The notes: generated from the sequence alone by a model not told the origin. Positions 35,955 through 43,863 are shown, numbered from the stretch's first letter. The stretch: DNA of 64,000 nucleotides from UBA4416 sp964543545 (GCA_964543545.1 CAZIYT010000002.1:1116001-1180000); one strand, 5' to 3'. Numbers and translations: made by a program.

Positions 35955-36749
35955 TTAATACAATCGTTTTGCTTTTTGAGGCGATACCAGGCTGAACCAG
36001 AAAATGCACACAGGCTCTCCCTTATCACGTGTCCCGTTCTTATTGGCATCAAAGCTTGCATACAGATACATCACATCGTTCTGTGCATCGTACTGGGAAC
36101 GGATCACCGAATAATCGGGCGGAATCAATTGCGTTCTTACCGTGGCAGATGAATCGAACAGGTAAAAGCGCCTGAGGTCTTTGCGGTTGATGAGCGTATC
36201 TTTATTGGTATCTTCATCATACACCGATACGAGGTAATAATTGCGGTTCACCGGTTTCTTATTCAGGGAGTCCTGCTCTATCGATGGATAATACAGGGTT
36301 TTGATGAGCGCCGGACTCTTAAACATAAAATTCAACCTGCTGGTCGTGAGATCGTAGTGCGCTATGTTCAGCAAATGATACCCGTAGAGAATATCGATGC
36401 CCGGCATAAAATGCTCTTCCTGCGAAGACACATCATCGTCGTAAGCGCCTTTGTAGAACCAGCTGCGATCGCCGGAAGTATTCCTGGAAGGCTTATCCTT
36501 ATACACCGTTACGAGCCTGTGCCCGGGCATGCCCGTCAGGATCACGGCATTGGGTGTGGAAGGGATCTGGCTGAGCGTCCTATTCCCCTGCACCGAGTTC
36601 AGCATGGAATCAGAACCTGCCGGGACATCTGCCGGATCAGGCGCAGCGATCTGCTCTTCCTTTACTTTTTTCTCTTCCCCCGAGCAGGAAACGGTGCCAA
36701 GCCCTAAGCCTAACAGCAGGGACAGGAATAACGAATTTCTTAAACGCAT
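35955..36749 (-). CDS. Lipoprotein of unknown function
   Basis: This 264-aa protein has a lipoprotein signal peptide (MRLRNSLFLSLLLGLGLGTVSC, lipobox Cys22). A short charged linker (SGEEKKVKEEQ) leads into a beta-rich domain with repeated 'YLYASFDANKNGTRDKGEP' and 'YDEDTNKDTLINRKDLRRFY' segments. These two loops have the D-x-N-K/x-D pattern of calcium-binding EF-hand-like (dockerin-type) loops. It would be anchored to the inner or outer membrane facing the periplasm. It is a single gene, with a TATCTTTA -7-like box 21-28 bp upstream of the ATG. Confidence 0.75.
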   Translation of the reverse strand: MRLRNSLFLSLLLGLGLGTVSCSGEEKKVKEEQIAAPDPADVPAGSDSMLNSVQGNRTLSQIPSTPNAVILTGMPGHRLVTVYKDKPSRNTSGDRSWFYKGAYDDDVSSQEEHFMPGIDILYGYHLLNIAHYDLTTSRLNFMFKSPALIKTLYYPSIEQDSLNKKPVNRNYYLVSVYDEDTNKDTLINRKDLRRFYLFDSSATVRTQLIPPDYSVIRSQYDAQNDVMYLYASFDANKNGTRDKGEPVCIFWFSLVSPQKAKRLY

Positions 36750-36778
36750 AACGGTTATTTTACAGATAAAGATAAAAA

Positions 36779-36797
36779 CACCCCCGTACCGGGGGCT
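36779..36797 (-). terminator. Probable rho-independent terminator of the SIMPL-domain gene
   Basis: CCCCCG-tac-CGGGGG (36781-36795) forms a tight GC stem followed on the minus strand by TGTTTTTATC. It lies in the gap between the SIMPL gene and the lipoprotein gene. Confidence 0.7.
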
Positions 36798-36842
36798 TAT
36801 TTGGCAGTGGTAGTTATCAGCTTAGTGTTAACAATGGAAAAT

Positions 36843-36880
36843 TAAGCGCAGAGATGCAAAGGAGACGCTGGGCGCAACGA
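36843..36880 (-). repeat. Dispersed intergenic repeat (TTTGCGTCTCTGCG type), copy 2
   Basis: Read on the minus strand the element contains GCGTCTCCTTTGCATCTCTG followed by CGCTTAAT. It is related to 1370-1393 and 37886-37936. All copies are intergenic. Confidence 0.5.
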
Positions 36881-36932
36881 GCACCATACGATTCTCTTTT
36901 TTCCTTGCCTGCTCTGTGGCTAAAGCATCAAA

Positions 36933-37820
36933 TCATCGTTTGTTTTTCTCGATTTGATATTTCACCTGCAAGGTCAATACAAATTCAACGGCCGGTTCTG
37001 TGAAGGATGGATTGATCACTTTATCAAAGCCCGAGTAATTCATTTTGTCGTAATAAAAAGTCGCTCCCTTTCTCAGGTCCTTTTTGATGATATTACTATG
37101 ATAATCATAATAGACTTCGCTGCTTTCATAAGCGGTATATGTTTTATAGAGCTGGTCCGGGTAATAGCTGTGAAATTGCTCCCCGTAGATCTGGACAAAC
37201 GGAGAAAGCCTGGCATTGGTCAGTCCTGTATATAAGGCTTTCTTTTGATTAATCACTTCCGTTGCCGATTGAAATAACTGGTTGTAAACTTTTGCCATGT
37301 CCGTAACAATATAATCCACCTTCACCAAGTCGTAGATCTGATAGTTGGAAGCGGAGATCACGATCTTGTCCAAAACCTTAATGGTTTTCAGCTTAACAAT
37401 GACATTTTTTTTAATTTCAAACCCTTTTAAATATTGTTGCGCCACATTGCCGGTAGTCGTGTAGCTGAATACTTTATTCTGGGTCGTCATATCAACGTAA
37501 ATGTCGGCTTCGGAATACCCAAGCTTATTTAATTCTGAAATAAAGCCCTGGATCCTTTTTTCAATTTTCTCGTTACACTCTTTCACCGTTGCGGCCTCCT
37601 CGCTCACACCGAGCGTTACAACATAGCTGTCGGCCGTTACATTTGCCAGGACACCGGCTTCGATCACAAAAGTGGAGTCGGTCAGATAATGCATGCTTGA
37701 ATTTCGTTTTGATTCTATGTTGTTGCTTTTTTCGTATACGATGTTGCCGCTATGCTGAGCATGGCTAACAGCAGGGATAAACAGTAATGTAAGTTTTACA
37801 AGGGTCGTCTTTAGTTTCAT
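36933..37820 (-). CDS. Secreted SIMPL-domain (DUF541) protein
   Basis: From the ATG at 37820 this is a 295-aa protein with a signal peptide ending SHAQ. The region ADSYVVTLGVSEEAATVKEC, EKRIQGFISELNKLGYSEADI and LKTIKVLDKIVISAS fits the SIMPL (DUF541) domain: a beta strand with a 'VSEEA' turn, a long helix, and a second half 'KNVIVKLK'. SIMPL proteins are periplasmic or outer-membrane-associated and form oligomeric beta cylinders in some cases. A longer frame to 37946 is rejected because its extra residues come from a dispersed repeat. It lies downstream of the ARPP-1-like gene and may belong to the same transcript. Confidence 0.78.
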   Translation of the reverse strand: MKLKTTLVKLTLLFIPAVSHAQHSGNIVYEKSNNIESKRNSSMHYLTDSTFVIEAGVLANVTADSYVVTLGVSEEAATVKECNEKIEKRIQGFISELNKLGYSEADIYVDMTTQNKVFSYTTTGNVAQQYLKGFEIKKNVIVKLKTIKVLDKIVISASNYQIYDLVKVDYIVTDMAKVYNQLFQSATEVINQKKALYTGLTNARLSPFVQIYGEQFHSYYPDQLYKTYTAYESSEVYYDYHSNIIKKDLRKGATFYYDKMNYSGFDKVINPSFTEPAVEFVLTLQVKYQIEKNKR

Positions 37821-37885
37821 GATTTTTTTGGGTGTAATGGGATTAGGTTGTTTGTTTAAATTGTTCGGTTTTGTGGCAGGTCCGG

Positions 37886-37936
37886 CCGCAGAGCGCGCAG
37901 CGTGTTTGCGCCTTCTTTGCGTCTCTGCGGCTAAAC
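37886..37936 (+). repeat. Dispersed intergenic repeat (TTTGCGTCTCTGCG type), copy 3
   Basis: The stretch reads CCGCAGAGCGCGCAG followed by CTTCTTTGCGTCTCTGCGG. The two ends (CCGCAGAG/CTCTGCGG) are complementary. It lies between two genes and is related to 1370-1393 and 36843-36880. Confidence 0.5.
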
Positions 37937-37942
37937 GGAGTC

Positions 37943-38977
37943 TCAATCAAAGGTAGCCAGGTGCAGTTTTTTGCCCCTGCTTTTCAGGATCGTACCATTC
38001 TTTTCCACTTCACTTTCCTGTTTGCTTTCGTCCAGGAGAATCTTGTCGAGGTAGGTTTGCACCGTCTGATAACCGGCCGTGGCGACCGACCCGTTGGAAA
38101 TTGCTTCGGTGGAATAAGAGCTCATGAGGTTATCGATGTACTGCTTAAACATATCGGGCGTGGCAAACATGTCGCAGCCGATGACTTTATCACCTGTACA
38201 GGCCACCACGCCAATGATATTACTCTCCGATTTGATCTTTGAGTTAAAAAAATCGAGGTAGGCTTTAAGCTCCTCATTGTATTTCTTTGAGGTATCGAGG
38301 GCCGTATAGCTGCCTGAGTTGCTGCTGGCGGAATTTTTGGCGGTGACCTGCGCGACGTTCTGCCACACTTTCTGCTGGTCTTTTTCAACCACGGCAGCCT
38401 TGCGCACACTCATCGTCGATACTTTGGAATAGCCGTAAAAGGTATTATTGGCCTTCTGCGACTCTGCGCTGTATTGCCAGCGGCCGTGCTCCACGCAGAA
38501 CACCGAAATATCCTGGCGCCCGCTATGGGGAAGCAGCACCATGTCCTGCGCCAGCACACGGTCCTGCTTCCCGCCCTTCACTACCTCGCCGGCCATGATC
38601 ATGATGGTATCGTTGGACGTATTTTCTATGAACAGGGTATTGACAGTTCCGCTGCCACCTCCCGCGCTCGGGTTGACTGTAGCATGAGCCCGTGTATTAT
38701 GATGAGCTGCGTTATTATTAATCACGTTGGTATTAGCAGTCGAGCCGGTTTCGGTAACCGTGATCTTATTCTCCGTCACCGCTTTTTGGAGAGGCGTGTA
38801 TTTAGTGATGTCCTTGTGCTCATCGAGGAATACCTGGTTGGCAAAGACCGGGTACAGGCGCAGGTTTTTATAGGTAAAGGAAACGGCTTCCCGGATCTTC
38901 AGGTTGTCGGTATTATACTGGGCGACAGAGGCGATGGGAAGGATCACCACGCTCATAAAAAAAGGGAGGATTTTCAT
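37943..38977 (-). CDS. Secreted ARPP-1-like (DUF6569) domain protein
   Basis: This 344-aa protein has a signal peptide ending ASVAQ. The sequence LYPVFANQVFL, PLQKAVTENKITVTETG, NTLFIENTSNDTIMIMAGEVVKGG, DRVLAQDMVLLPHSG and ISVFCVEHGRW fits the ARPP-1 family, a domain of unknown function found in bacteria and archaea. Here it carries a Sec signal. A Ser/Asn-rich region (about 90-115) and a helical C-terminal region follow. It is the first gene of a possible pair with the SIMPL protein. Family call is by pattern; function unknown. Confidence 0.75.
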   Translation of the reverse strand: MKILPFFMSVVILPIASVAQYNTDNLKIREAVSFTYKNLRLYPVFANQVFLDEHKDITKYTPLQKAVTENKITVTETGSTANTNVINNNAAHHNTRAHATVNPSAGGGSGTVNTLFIENTSNDTIMIMAGEVVKGGKQDRVLAQDMVLLPHSGRQDISVFCVEHGRWQYSAESQKANNTFYGYSKVSTMSVRKAAVVEKDQQKVWQNVAQVTAKNSASSNSGSYTALDTSKKYNEELKAYLDFFNSKIKSESNIIGVVACTGDKVIGCDMFATPDMFKQYIDNLMSSYSTEAISNGSVATAGYQTVQTYLDKILLDESKQESEVEKNGTILKSRGKKLHLATFD

Positions 38978-39127
38978 GACAGATTGTTTTAGATTGTTTC
39001 CTCTAAACTACCGCCGCTGCCTTCCATTAAAAAGCCATACTTGGTAAAGCGTCTTTATGACTTGGTGAAATGGACAGAATGAGATGTGAGATGTTAGTAG
39101 TGAGCTATGAGAATTGAAATTATATAT

Positions 39128-39135
39128 TAACTTTG
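39128..39135 (+). promoter_or_regulatory. -7 promoter element (TAACTTTG) of the parvulin gene
   Basis: This is an exact TAnnTTTG match, 34 bp upstream of the ATG at 39169. It overlaps a TTG codon that could otherwise be taken as an upstream start, which decides in favour of the ATG. Confidence 0.6.
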
Positions 39136-39168
39136 AGAAGCGCATTTTATGACATCAACAAAAACGAT

Positions 39169-39555
39169 ATGAAATTCCTGACCTTTCTTCTTCCCTGCCT
39201 CCTGCTGTTTATTCAGCCGGCATTTACAACACATCAGCCAAATGTTGTGACGCGTGTAAAAAAGGATGCCAAAAAGCTATGTGAATATTACCGGCAACGT
39301 GTCCTGAAAGGGGAAAGCATGGCCTCTATCGCGCAGCTCTACAGCGAAGATCCCGGCTCGGCGCCTAATGGCGGGCAATACAATAACGTAGTACCGGGCA
39401 TGATGGTGGCGGAATTTGAAAAGGTGGCCTACAGCTTAAAGCCGGGAGAGGTTTCAGAGGTTTTTGAAACGCAATTTGGTTTTCATTTTATTCAATTGAT
39501 CTCCCGCAAGGGCGATACGCTGAGCCTCCGCCATGTGCTCATCACGAGGGATTAA
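39169..39555 (+). CDS. Secreted single-domain parvulin-type peptidyl-prolyl isomerase
   Basis: From the ATG at 39169 the protein has 128 aa. The signal peptide (MKFLTFLLPCLLLFIQPAFTTHQ) is followed by a rotamase core: VLKGESMASIAQLYSEDPGS, NGGQYNNVVPGMMVAEFEKVA, YSLKPGEVSEVFETQFGFH, FIQLISRKGD, ending LSLRHVLITRD. The usual first strand 'RHILI' at the start of a parvulin domain is missing, and it appears instead at the very end. The protein may therefore be a permuted or minimal domain, or a remnant of a two-domain SurA-type protein. Its tail overlaps the tail of the convergent GNAT gene by 14 bp. Confidence 0.78.
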   Translation: MKFLTFLLPCLLLFIQPAFTTHQPNVVTRVKKDAKKLCEYYRQRVLKGESMASIAQLYSEDPGSAPNGGQYNNVVPGMMVAEFEKVAYSLKPGEVSEVFETQFGFHFIQLISRKGDTLSLRHVLITRD

Positions 39556-40330
39556 CAGCAGCATCGGAGATGCATGCAATCTCGTTGAAAGGCCTCCAGG
39601 CGCGAAGCTCGTCTATTTCGGCTTTGTTTTCGCATTGGATGAGCAGGCCGATTTTAGAAAAATCCACACGAGGTCCGCTCAATAGTTCTATACCTTTTAT
39701 TCTTCTGCGCCTTAGCCGGTTTACTGCCGAGAATTCAATATAATCTCCTGCAAAGGTGTTTATATTCCCTTCAACAATCCGGCCTGCGAGTACTAAGCCT
39801 CTCCCTGTTATGTTGAATGTGTCCTCTATCACATACACAGACTTTATTTCCGGATCCAGGTCCGGGCCGGGTAAATACTTCATCATTTTATAATTGATGA
39901 GGATCTCATCCCCCCTGACATTTTTCTGTTCCGCCACTACTCTGAATCCGTTCTTTCTAAAGAAAGGTTTGGCCGTGATGCTGATATCGGATGTGATGAG
40001 CTTTACGCCATGGGCACTTGCCTCCTGTAACAGGCGGCTCAGGATGTCGCTGGCAATACCCATTCCCTGGAAATCCTTGTGAACGTAAAAGAAATCAATG
40101 TAGTGATGATCCCGCAGCGTGCCGAAACCAACAAGCTCATGATCGATCTCTGCCAACAAGACGAACTGATTCACCGCCATATCGAGCCAGCGCTCTTCTT
40201 TATTGACCGAAGAGGCCCACACCCTCACCTGCTCTTCCGTATAATCTTTCCGGCATACCGTGAGAATGGTATCCCTGTATAAGGTCTTCATGGCAGGAAG
40301 GTCTTCTAAGGTGGCCTGTCTAAAGATCAT
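39542..40330 (-). CDS. GNAT acetyltransferase fused to an EF-Tu domain-II-like beta-barrel
   Basis: This is a 262-aa protein in two parts. Residues 1-150 are a GNAT N-acetyltransferase with the N-terminal strand MIFRQATLEDLPAM, the acetyl-CoA pyrophosphate loop VHKDFQGMGIASDIL (Q88-G-M-G91), and FFRKNGFRVVAEQ near its C-terminus. Residues about 165-255 (VYVIEDTFNITGRGLVLAGR, EGNI, GDYIEF, RIKGIELLSG, KIGLLIQC) read like translation-factor domain II (compare 'VFSIxGRGTVVTGRxExGxxxVGD'). No GTPase domain is present. The substrate of the acetyltransferase is unknown; the fusion might target it to a ribosome- or tRNA-related partner. The gene is convergent with the parvulin gene. Confidence 0.8.
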   Translation of the reverse strand: MIFRQATLEDLPAMKTLYRDTILTVCRKDYTEEQVRVWASSVNKEERWLDMAVNQFVLLAEIDHELVGFGTLRDHHYIDFFYVHKDFQGMGIASDILSRLLQEASAHGVKLITSDISITAKPFFRKNGFRVVAEQKNVRGDEILINYKMMKYLPGPDLDPEIKSVYVIEDTFNITGRGLVLAGRIVEGNINTFAGDYIEFSAVNRLRRRRIKGIELLSGPRVDFSKIGLLIQCENKAEIDELRAWRPFNEIACISDAAVNPS

Positions 40331-40372
40331 GGTATCAGCAGCTTTTTTTAATACGCTTTAATACGCTAAAGC

Positions 40373-40852
40373 TCACTGTTTCTTTCCACGAAAGGAAGTG
40401 TAGTAATAGAGCGTATTGGGATGAGAACCCGTGTTATAAGAAATAAGCAGGTAAAATGAATCGTTTCTAAGAGTCAACCTGTATAAACTATCCGAGCAGC
40501 CTGCACATTGCCTGCTCTGATTAAGCCATTTTCCGTTGGCATTCACGTGAAATTCCCTCAACAAAGGAAGGCTTGTCTTCAGGCTCGAATCATTAGTCGT
40601 TGACAATGTTACCTGACATGTACTATTTGCATTGTAGGCTATCGTGTCATTAGGAAGAGTGTTTCCCCACATGTTACGGGAGGATATTTTACTATAAATT
40701 CCCTGATAGGCTCCGGCAAACGAAGACCGGTACTCCACAAAAGGAATCGGTTGTTGCACAGGAGGAGTCTGAATATCTTCCTCATACGTTTTTTTACATG
40801 CTGTACCCATAATAAGCGCAACAACGAGAAGGATGCTAGCAGAGTATTTCAT
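40373..40852 (-). CDS. Small lipoprotein, unknown
   Basis: From the ATG at 40852 this is a 159-aa protein with a lipoprotein signal peptide (MKYSASILLVVALIMGTACKK, lipobox Cys19). The rest is a mainly beta domain with a Cys pair (QCAGCSDSLYRLTLRND). It is the last gene of a minus-strand run of short genes reaching back to 43066. No family is recognised. Confidence 0.72.
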   Translation of the reverse strand: MKYSASILLVVALIMGTACKKTYEEDIQTPPVQQPIPFVEYRSSFAGAYQGIYSKISSRNMWGNTLPNDTIAYNANSTCQVTLSTTNDSSLKTSLPLLREFHVNANGKWLNQSRQCAGCSDSLYRLTLRNDSFYLLISYNTGSHPNTLYYYTSFRGKKQ

Positions 40853-40909
40853 TTTGTCTAAGATTAGCAGATATATGTACTTACTGAATAATAAGATCAA
40901 ATATATGAT

Positions 40910-41407
40910 TTAATTCGTAAAATACCTGATTCCGTTGAGCGCGGCTTCTTCCCGGCTGATGATTTGTTTTCCTGTATAGTCTTTCCAGTTCTCAAAATCA
41001 AATGTCACACCGCTGGGAAACTTCAGCTCATCATAGTCTATCCTGTCACGCTCTTGAAATTCAATCTTCTCTGATCTCAGAAATCCCACCACCTGCGCAT
41101 AGCTCAACGGTTTACCAAACTGAATGAACCAGGTATCAATCTGAATATCATCCTTAAATTGGAACACATTGCCCTGGATATCCGGAAGCTCGTATTGCAC
41201 ATTGTCATTTTGGATCCCGTATAGCGTATTACGATCCGTTTCATAATAAAATTCGAAACCTTCATAAAACAACAAGGCAGTCCCGGCTCCCGAATCATGA
41301 CTATCGCCGGGCTCGCCAAGTATGCGCTTAAGTTCATCCATCGGCATTCCGATGTAGATCGGTCCAAAGCGACCTGTGAGGATGAAGTCTTTCAGAGAGA
41401 TCGTCAT
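40910..41407 (-). CDS. Hypothetical protein, immunity-like fold suspected
   Basis: This 165-aa soluble protein begins SLKDFILTGRFGPIYIGMPMDELKRILGEPGDSHD. Its GxFGPIxxGM...LxxxLGEP pattern occurs in many small orphan proteins of bacterial immunity-type loci (SMI1-like). The sequence continues with aromatic-rich strands and lacks a signal peptide. It lies in a run of small unrelated genes. No toxin gene is adjacent, so an immunity role is inference only. Confidence 0.7.
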   Translation of the reverse strand: MTISLKDFILTGRFGPIYIGMPMDELKRILGEPGDSHDSGAGTALLFYEGFEFYYETDRNTLYGIQNDNVQYELPDIQGNVFQFKDDIQIDTWFIQFGKPLSYAQVVGFLRSEKIEFQERDRIDYDELKFPSGVTFDFENWKDYTGKQIISREEAALNGIRYFTN

Positions 41408-41420
41408 GCTGTTTTTTTAT

Positions 41421-41750
41421 TTAATCATTCATATACTCCACCCGCATCTTAGCGAATTTGGCAAGCGCCCCTTCAACCAACTCCTCTAAAGCCTGCATAC
41501 CTTCCTCCGGTGCATGCCTGTTGATCTCCAGATCGCCGTACCAGACGGTTTTTCCATTTTCGCTACGGCCATAAAAAGAAGAGATCCAGATAATGAATCC
41601 TTTTCCCCGGATGGAATACCAAAGCGCATCATTCCGGTTTGTGTAAAAATTCACATTGCAGTTCTTCAGGAACTCATTCCATTCGAGGCCGGGAAACCTG
41701 TCGTTATGGTATTTCAAACGCACGAGGCGGTTCTTTGAGGGATCTGTCAT
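41421..41750 (-). CDS. Hypothetical 109-aa protein
   Basis: This small soluble protein is aromatic-rich (WYSIRGKGFIIWISSFYGRSE and TVWYGDLEIN) with a C-terminal amphipathic helix (GMQALEELVEGALAKFAKMR). It has no signal peptide and no recognisable family. It lies 13 bp upstream of the start of the 165-aa protein and is likely in the same transcript. Confidence 0.68.
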   Translation of the reverse strand: MTDPSKNRLVRLKYHNDRFPGLEWNEFLKNCNVNFYTNRNDALWYSIRGKGFIIWISSFYGRSENGKTVWYGDLEINRHAPEEGMQALEELVEGALAKFAKMRVEYMND

Positions 41751-41777
41751 TTCTACGATATACCTGTTGATTTGAAA

Positions 41778-42059
41778 TTATTGCCAGTTAATGTTCAACG
41801 ACCTGCATTTGGGGCAAACTTCATACTCATTCTTCAACTGATCGTAGTTGCAATTATGACATTTGCCATAGGCTTCGCAAAGATGAGCCACAAATACTTT
41901 TGAATCATACAAACTCATATACTCTTTTCCTTTTAATAAAGCCATAGCCTGAAGCTTTTTATTGGCATGCACAAAGGTCAATACATCCCTTTTATCCTCA
42001 GGCGTCAATAAAGGATTTGGAATCTCATTCTTACATTTTTCACAGTAGCTGATCAGCAT
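41778..42059 (-). CDS. Small zinc-ribbon-like protein
   Basis: This 93-aa protein has Cys pairs C6-x2-C9 (YCEKCK), C67-x2-C70 (CHNC) and C82-x2-C85 (CPKC), with an extra Cys61, a likely zinc-binding arrangement. The middle is helical. It is likely cytoplasmic. It is separated by 27 bp from the downstream gene. Function unknown. Confidence 0.72.
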   Translation of the reverse strand: MLISYCEKCKNEIPNPLLTPEDKRDVLTFVHANKKLQAMALLKGKEYMSLYDSKVFVAHLCEAYGKCHNCNYDQLKNEYEVCPKCRSLNINWQ

Positions 42060-42072
42060 AGGCAGGTGTGCT

Positions 42073-42540
42073 TTAAAAATCCGGAAAGGGCGTGAAATTG
42101 GTGCGCAGGTATAAGGTACGCGTCAGCACATGCTTCTTCGTATCGGCGTCATAATAGTAGATCCCGACAAAATATTTCTTGCCGTATTTTGCCGTTCTTA
42201 TTTTTTTGGTTTCAAAGGCAGTAACAGATTTCCCTTTATGCATCACCCTTCCGATCTTCTGATCCACCAGTATAAACAATTCATCGTGTAGCTCAATAGC
42301 CAGGGTATCATAGTATTTGCCCATGCGCAGCGTATGGCCGTCCAGCAGGATCGTATCGTTCTTCGTCGCTTTGACACTGGCCTGCTTAAAATCCTGGTTT
42401 CTTTTTTTGAGCACAGGCTCAAGATCCGAGTATTTCATAAATACCTTCGTGCTATCGAAGTTGAACACCACAGTGGGATTTTGCTGAGCTACCGACTGAA
42501 GCGCAAACAGAATAGCAATGACGACATATCGCGTTTTCAT
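42073..42540 (-). CDS. Secreted hypothetical protein
   Basis: From the ATG at 42540 this is a 155-aa protein with a signal peptide (MKTRYVVIAILFALQSVAQ). A longer frame to 42591 would overlap the upstream gene and is less likely. The mature part is beta-rich and polar (LDGHTLRMGKYYDTLAIELHD, RTAKYGKKYFVGIYYYD). No family is recognised. Its gap to the upstream gene is 25 bp. Confidence 0.72.
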   Translation of the reverse strand: MKTRYVVIAILFALQSVAQQNPTVVFNFDSTKVFMKYSDLEPVLKKRNQDFKQASVKATKNDTILLDGHTLRMGKYYDTLAIELHDELFILVDQKIGRVMHKGKSVTAFETKKIRTAKYGKKYFVGIYYYDADTKKHVLTRTLYLRTNFTPFPDF

Positions 42541-42565
42541 TTTAATTTTTTTCTGGTGTCCTTTG

Positions 42566-43066
42566 CTACGATTTGATTTGAATCCGGACACCCTCTGTAT
42601 TCAACCATAAGAAAAATGTATGTTTCCCTCTCTGGTAAGAAAGCTCTTTACCGGTGCCACGCGATGCTTTCTTATCAGGCTTTCCAAATTTTTCGATAAT
42701 CGCTTCAATTACTTCTTTTACAAATGCATGGAAAGCCTCCGCTAATTCTCCCGTCTTATAATAATCGATGTGCAGCCTGATGATTTCCAACGGTTCGCAG
42801 TGAAAAGCCCAGAACAAGGCATTCAGCCTGTGGTGGTCTCTCTTGCCATGTATGGGATGATCTATCGGGGCATCATACTGAAGCGTCTGCTGCTCTTCAC
42901 TTTCCATATTCGATTCATGCGCTTCCCCTAATACCTCCCCGATCTTATGTAAATCCATACCCGGTGCGATCTGAAAAAAAGAAAAGCCCACCTGGCTGCT
43001 ATAATCCAGGTGCTTTAGTAAAAAAGCTTTCAGCTCTTCTAAATTATTAAATCCTTCCGGCCACAT
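42566..43066 (-). CDS. Hypothetical cytoplasmic protein
   Basis: This 166-aa soluble protein has a Trp start (MWPEGFNNLEELKAFLLKHL), a His-rich segment (DHPIHGKRDHHRLNALFWAFH), and a final helix-strand region containing GRGK-like ELSYQRGKHTFFLWL. It is the first gene of the run of short minus-strand genes from 43066 down to 40373, which suggests a single transcript. The family is unknown. Confidence 0.7.
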   Translation of the reverse strand: MWPEGFNNLEELKAFLLKHLDYSSQVGFSFFQIAPGMDLHKIGEVLGEAHESNMESEEQQTLQYDAPIDHPIHGKRDHHRLNALFWAFHCEPLEIIRLHIDYYKTGELAEAFHAFVKEVIEAIIEKFGKPDKKASRGTGKELSYQRGKHTFFLWLNTEGVRIQIKS

Positions 43067-43137
43067 TTCTGATGCTTGTATCGTGAGTCATTGCACTCTT
43101 TGTTAATTTATGGGGATCCGCTAATCTTTAATCGTCC

Positions 43138-43863
43138 TCATTTCTTTATAAACAGCTTATATCCTAAACTCAACCTCATGTAAAAAATAGTTTTGTCGCT
43201 TCTCACATTAGGCTGTATATCGATGACCTGTAAACTATCATTATAGCTCACCACATTATTCTTACTGAAAAGCTTCCCCACATTTGCGCTCAGGTCCACA
43301 TAAAACCGACCGCCTTCGGCATATTTTTTAAAGCCGAGGCCTGCCCCAACCTGGTTAAAGGTGCCGTCCATCTTATTATTCAAAAACGGTTTTTCCAAAA
43401 AGTTATAGCCTTCTGCCACACCGTTGCGCCATTCGTGATAGGTTCCTATCTTATCATACAGGTTGACATAAAAATCAAAGCTTTTGTACGCAAGGAATTT
43501 ATATCTGTAATCCAGGTAGGCATAGGTTCTCCTTTCGTAGGTTTCATACAAAGGACTATCCTCACTGTTATCCGTTTCGTATTGCCATCCGAAATAGGTG
43601 AAATCAATCCCAAGACTGTGTTTTCCTTTCAGGCAAAACTCGGTGCCGATGGTCGCAGTTGAGAAATAGTTATCCTCAATGATCACAAAGCCGAAAAGCT
43701 TGCCGCGAAGGGCTATGGAAAATTTGGTGTCATCTGACGAGATCGCACGACTAACCTGTTTCTTAGGAATACGCGTAGAGTCTGCCTGCCCATAGGAGAT
43801 GGTGCTTACCATGAATAAGAGTAGCACGAAGCAGCTTCGTGTATATGATTTTTGGGAGTTCAT
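43138..43863 (-). CDS. Outer-membrane beta-barrel-like protein
   Basis: From the ATG at 43863 (a second ATG lies at 43872) this is a 241-aa protein. The signal peptide ends ISYGQ. Alternating strands rich in aromatic residues follow (GIDFTYFGWQYET, TYAYLDYRYKFLAYKSFDFYV), ending in KLFIKK. This suits an 8- to 10-stranded outer-membrane barrel. The motif TAAAGATA (43872-43879; -7-like TATCTTTA on the minus strand) favours the inner ATG. The gene lies immediately after the duplicated aconitase fragment. Function unknown. Confidence 0.75.
   Translation of the reverse strand: MNSQKSYTRSCFVLLLFMVSTISYGQADSTRIPKKQVSRAISSDDTKFSIALRGKLFGFVIIEDNYFSTATIGTEFCLKGKHSLGIDFTYFGWQYETDNSEDSPLYETYERRTYAYLDYRYKFLAYKSFDFYVNLYDKIGTYHEWRNGVAEGYNFLEKPFLNNKMDGTFNQVGAGLGFKKYAEGGRFYVDLSANVGKLFSKNNVVSYNDSLQVIDIQPNVRSDKTIFYMRLSLGYKLFIKK

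Noticed and set aside
39133..39168. A TTG start for the parvulin gene
   Set aside because: The TTG is within the TAACTTTG -7 promoter element; the ATG at 39169 begins a proper signal peptide.
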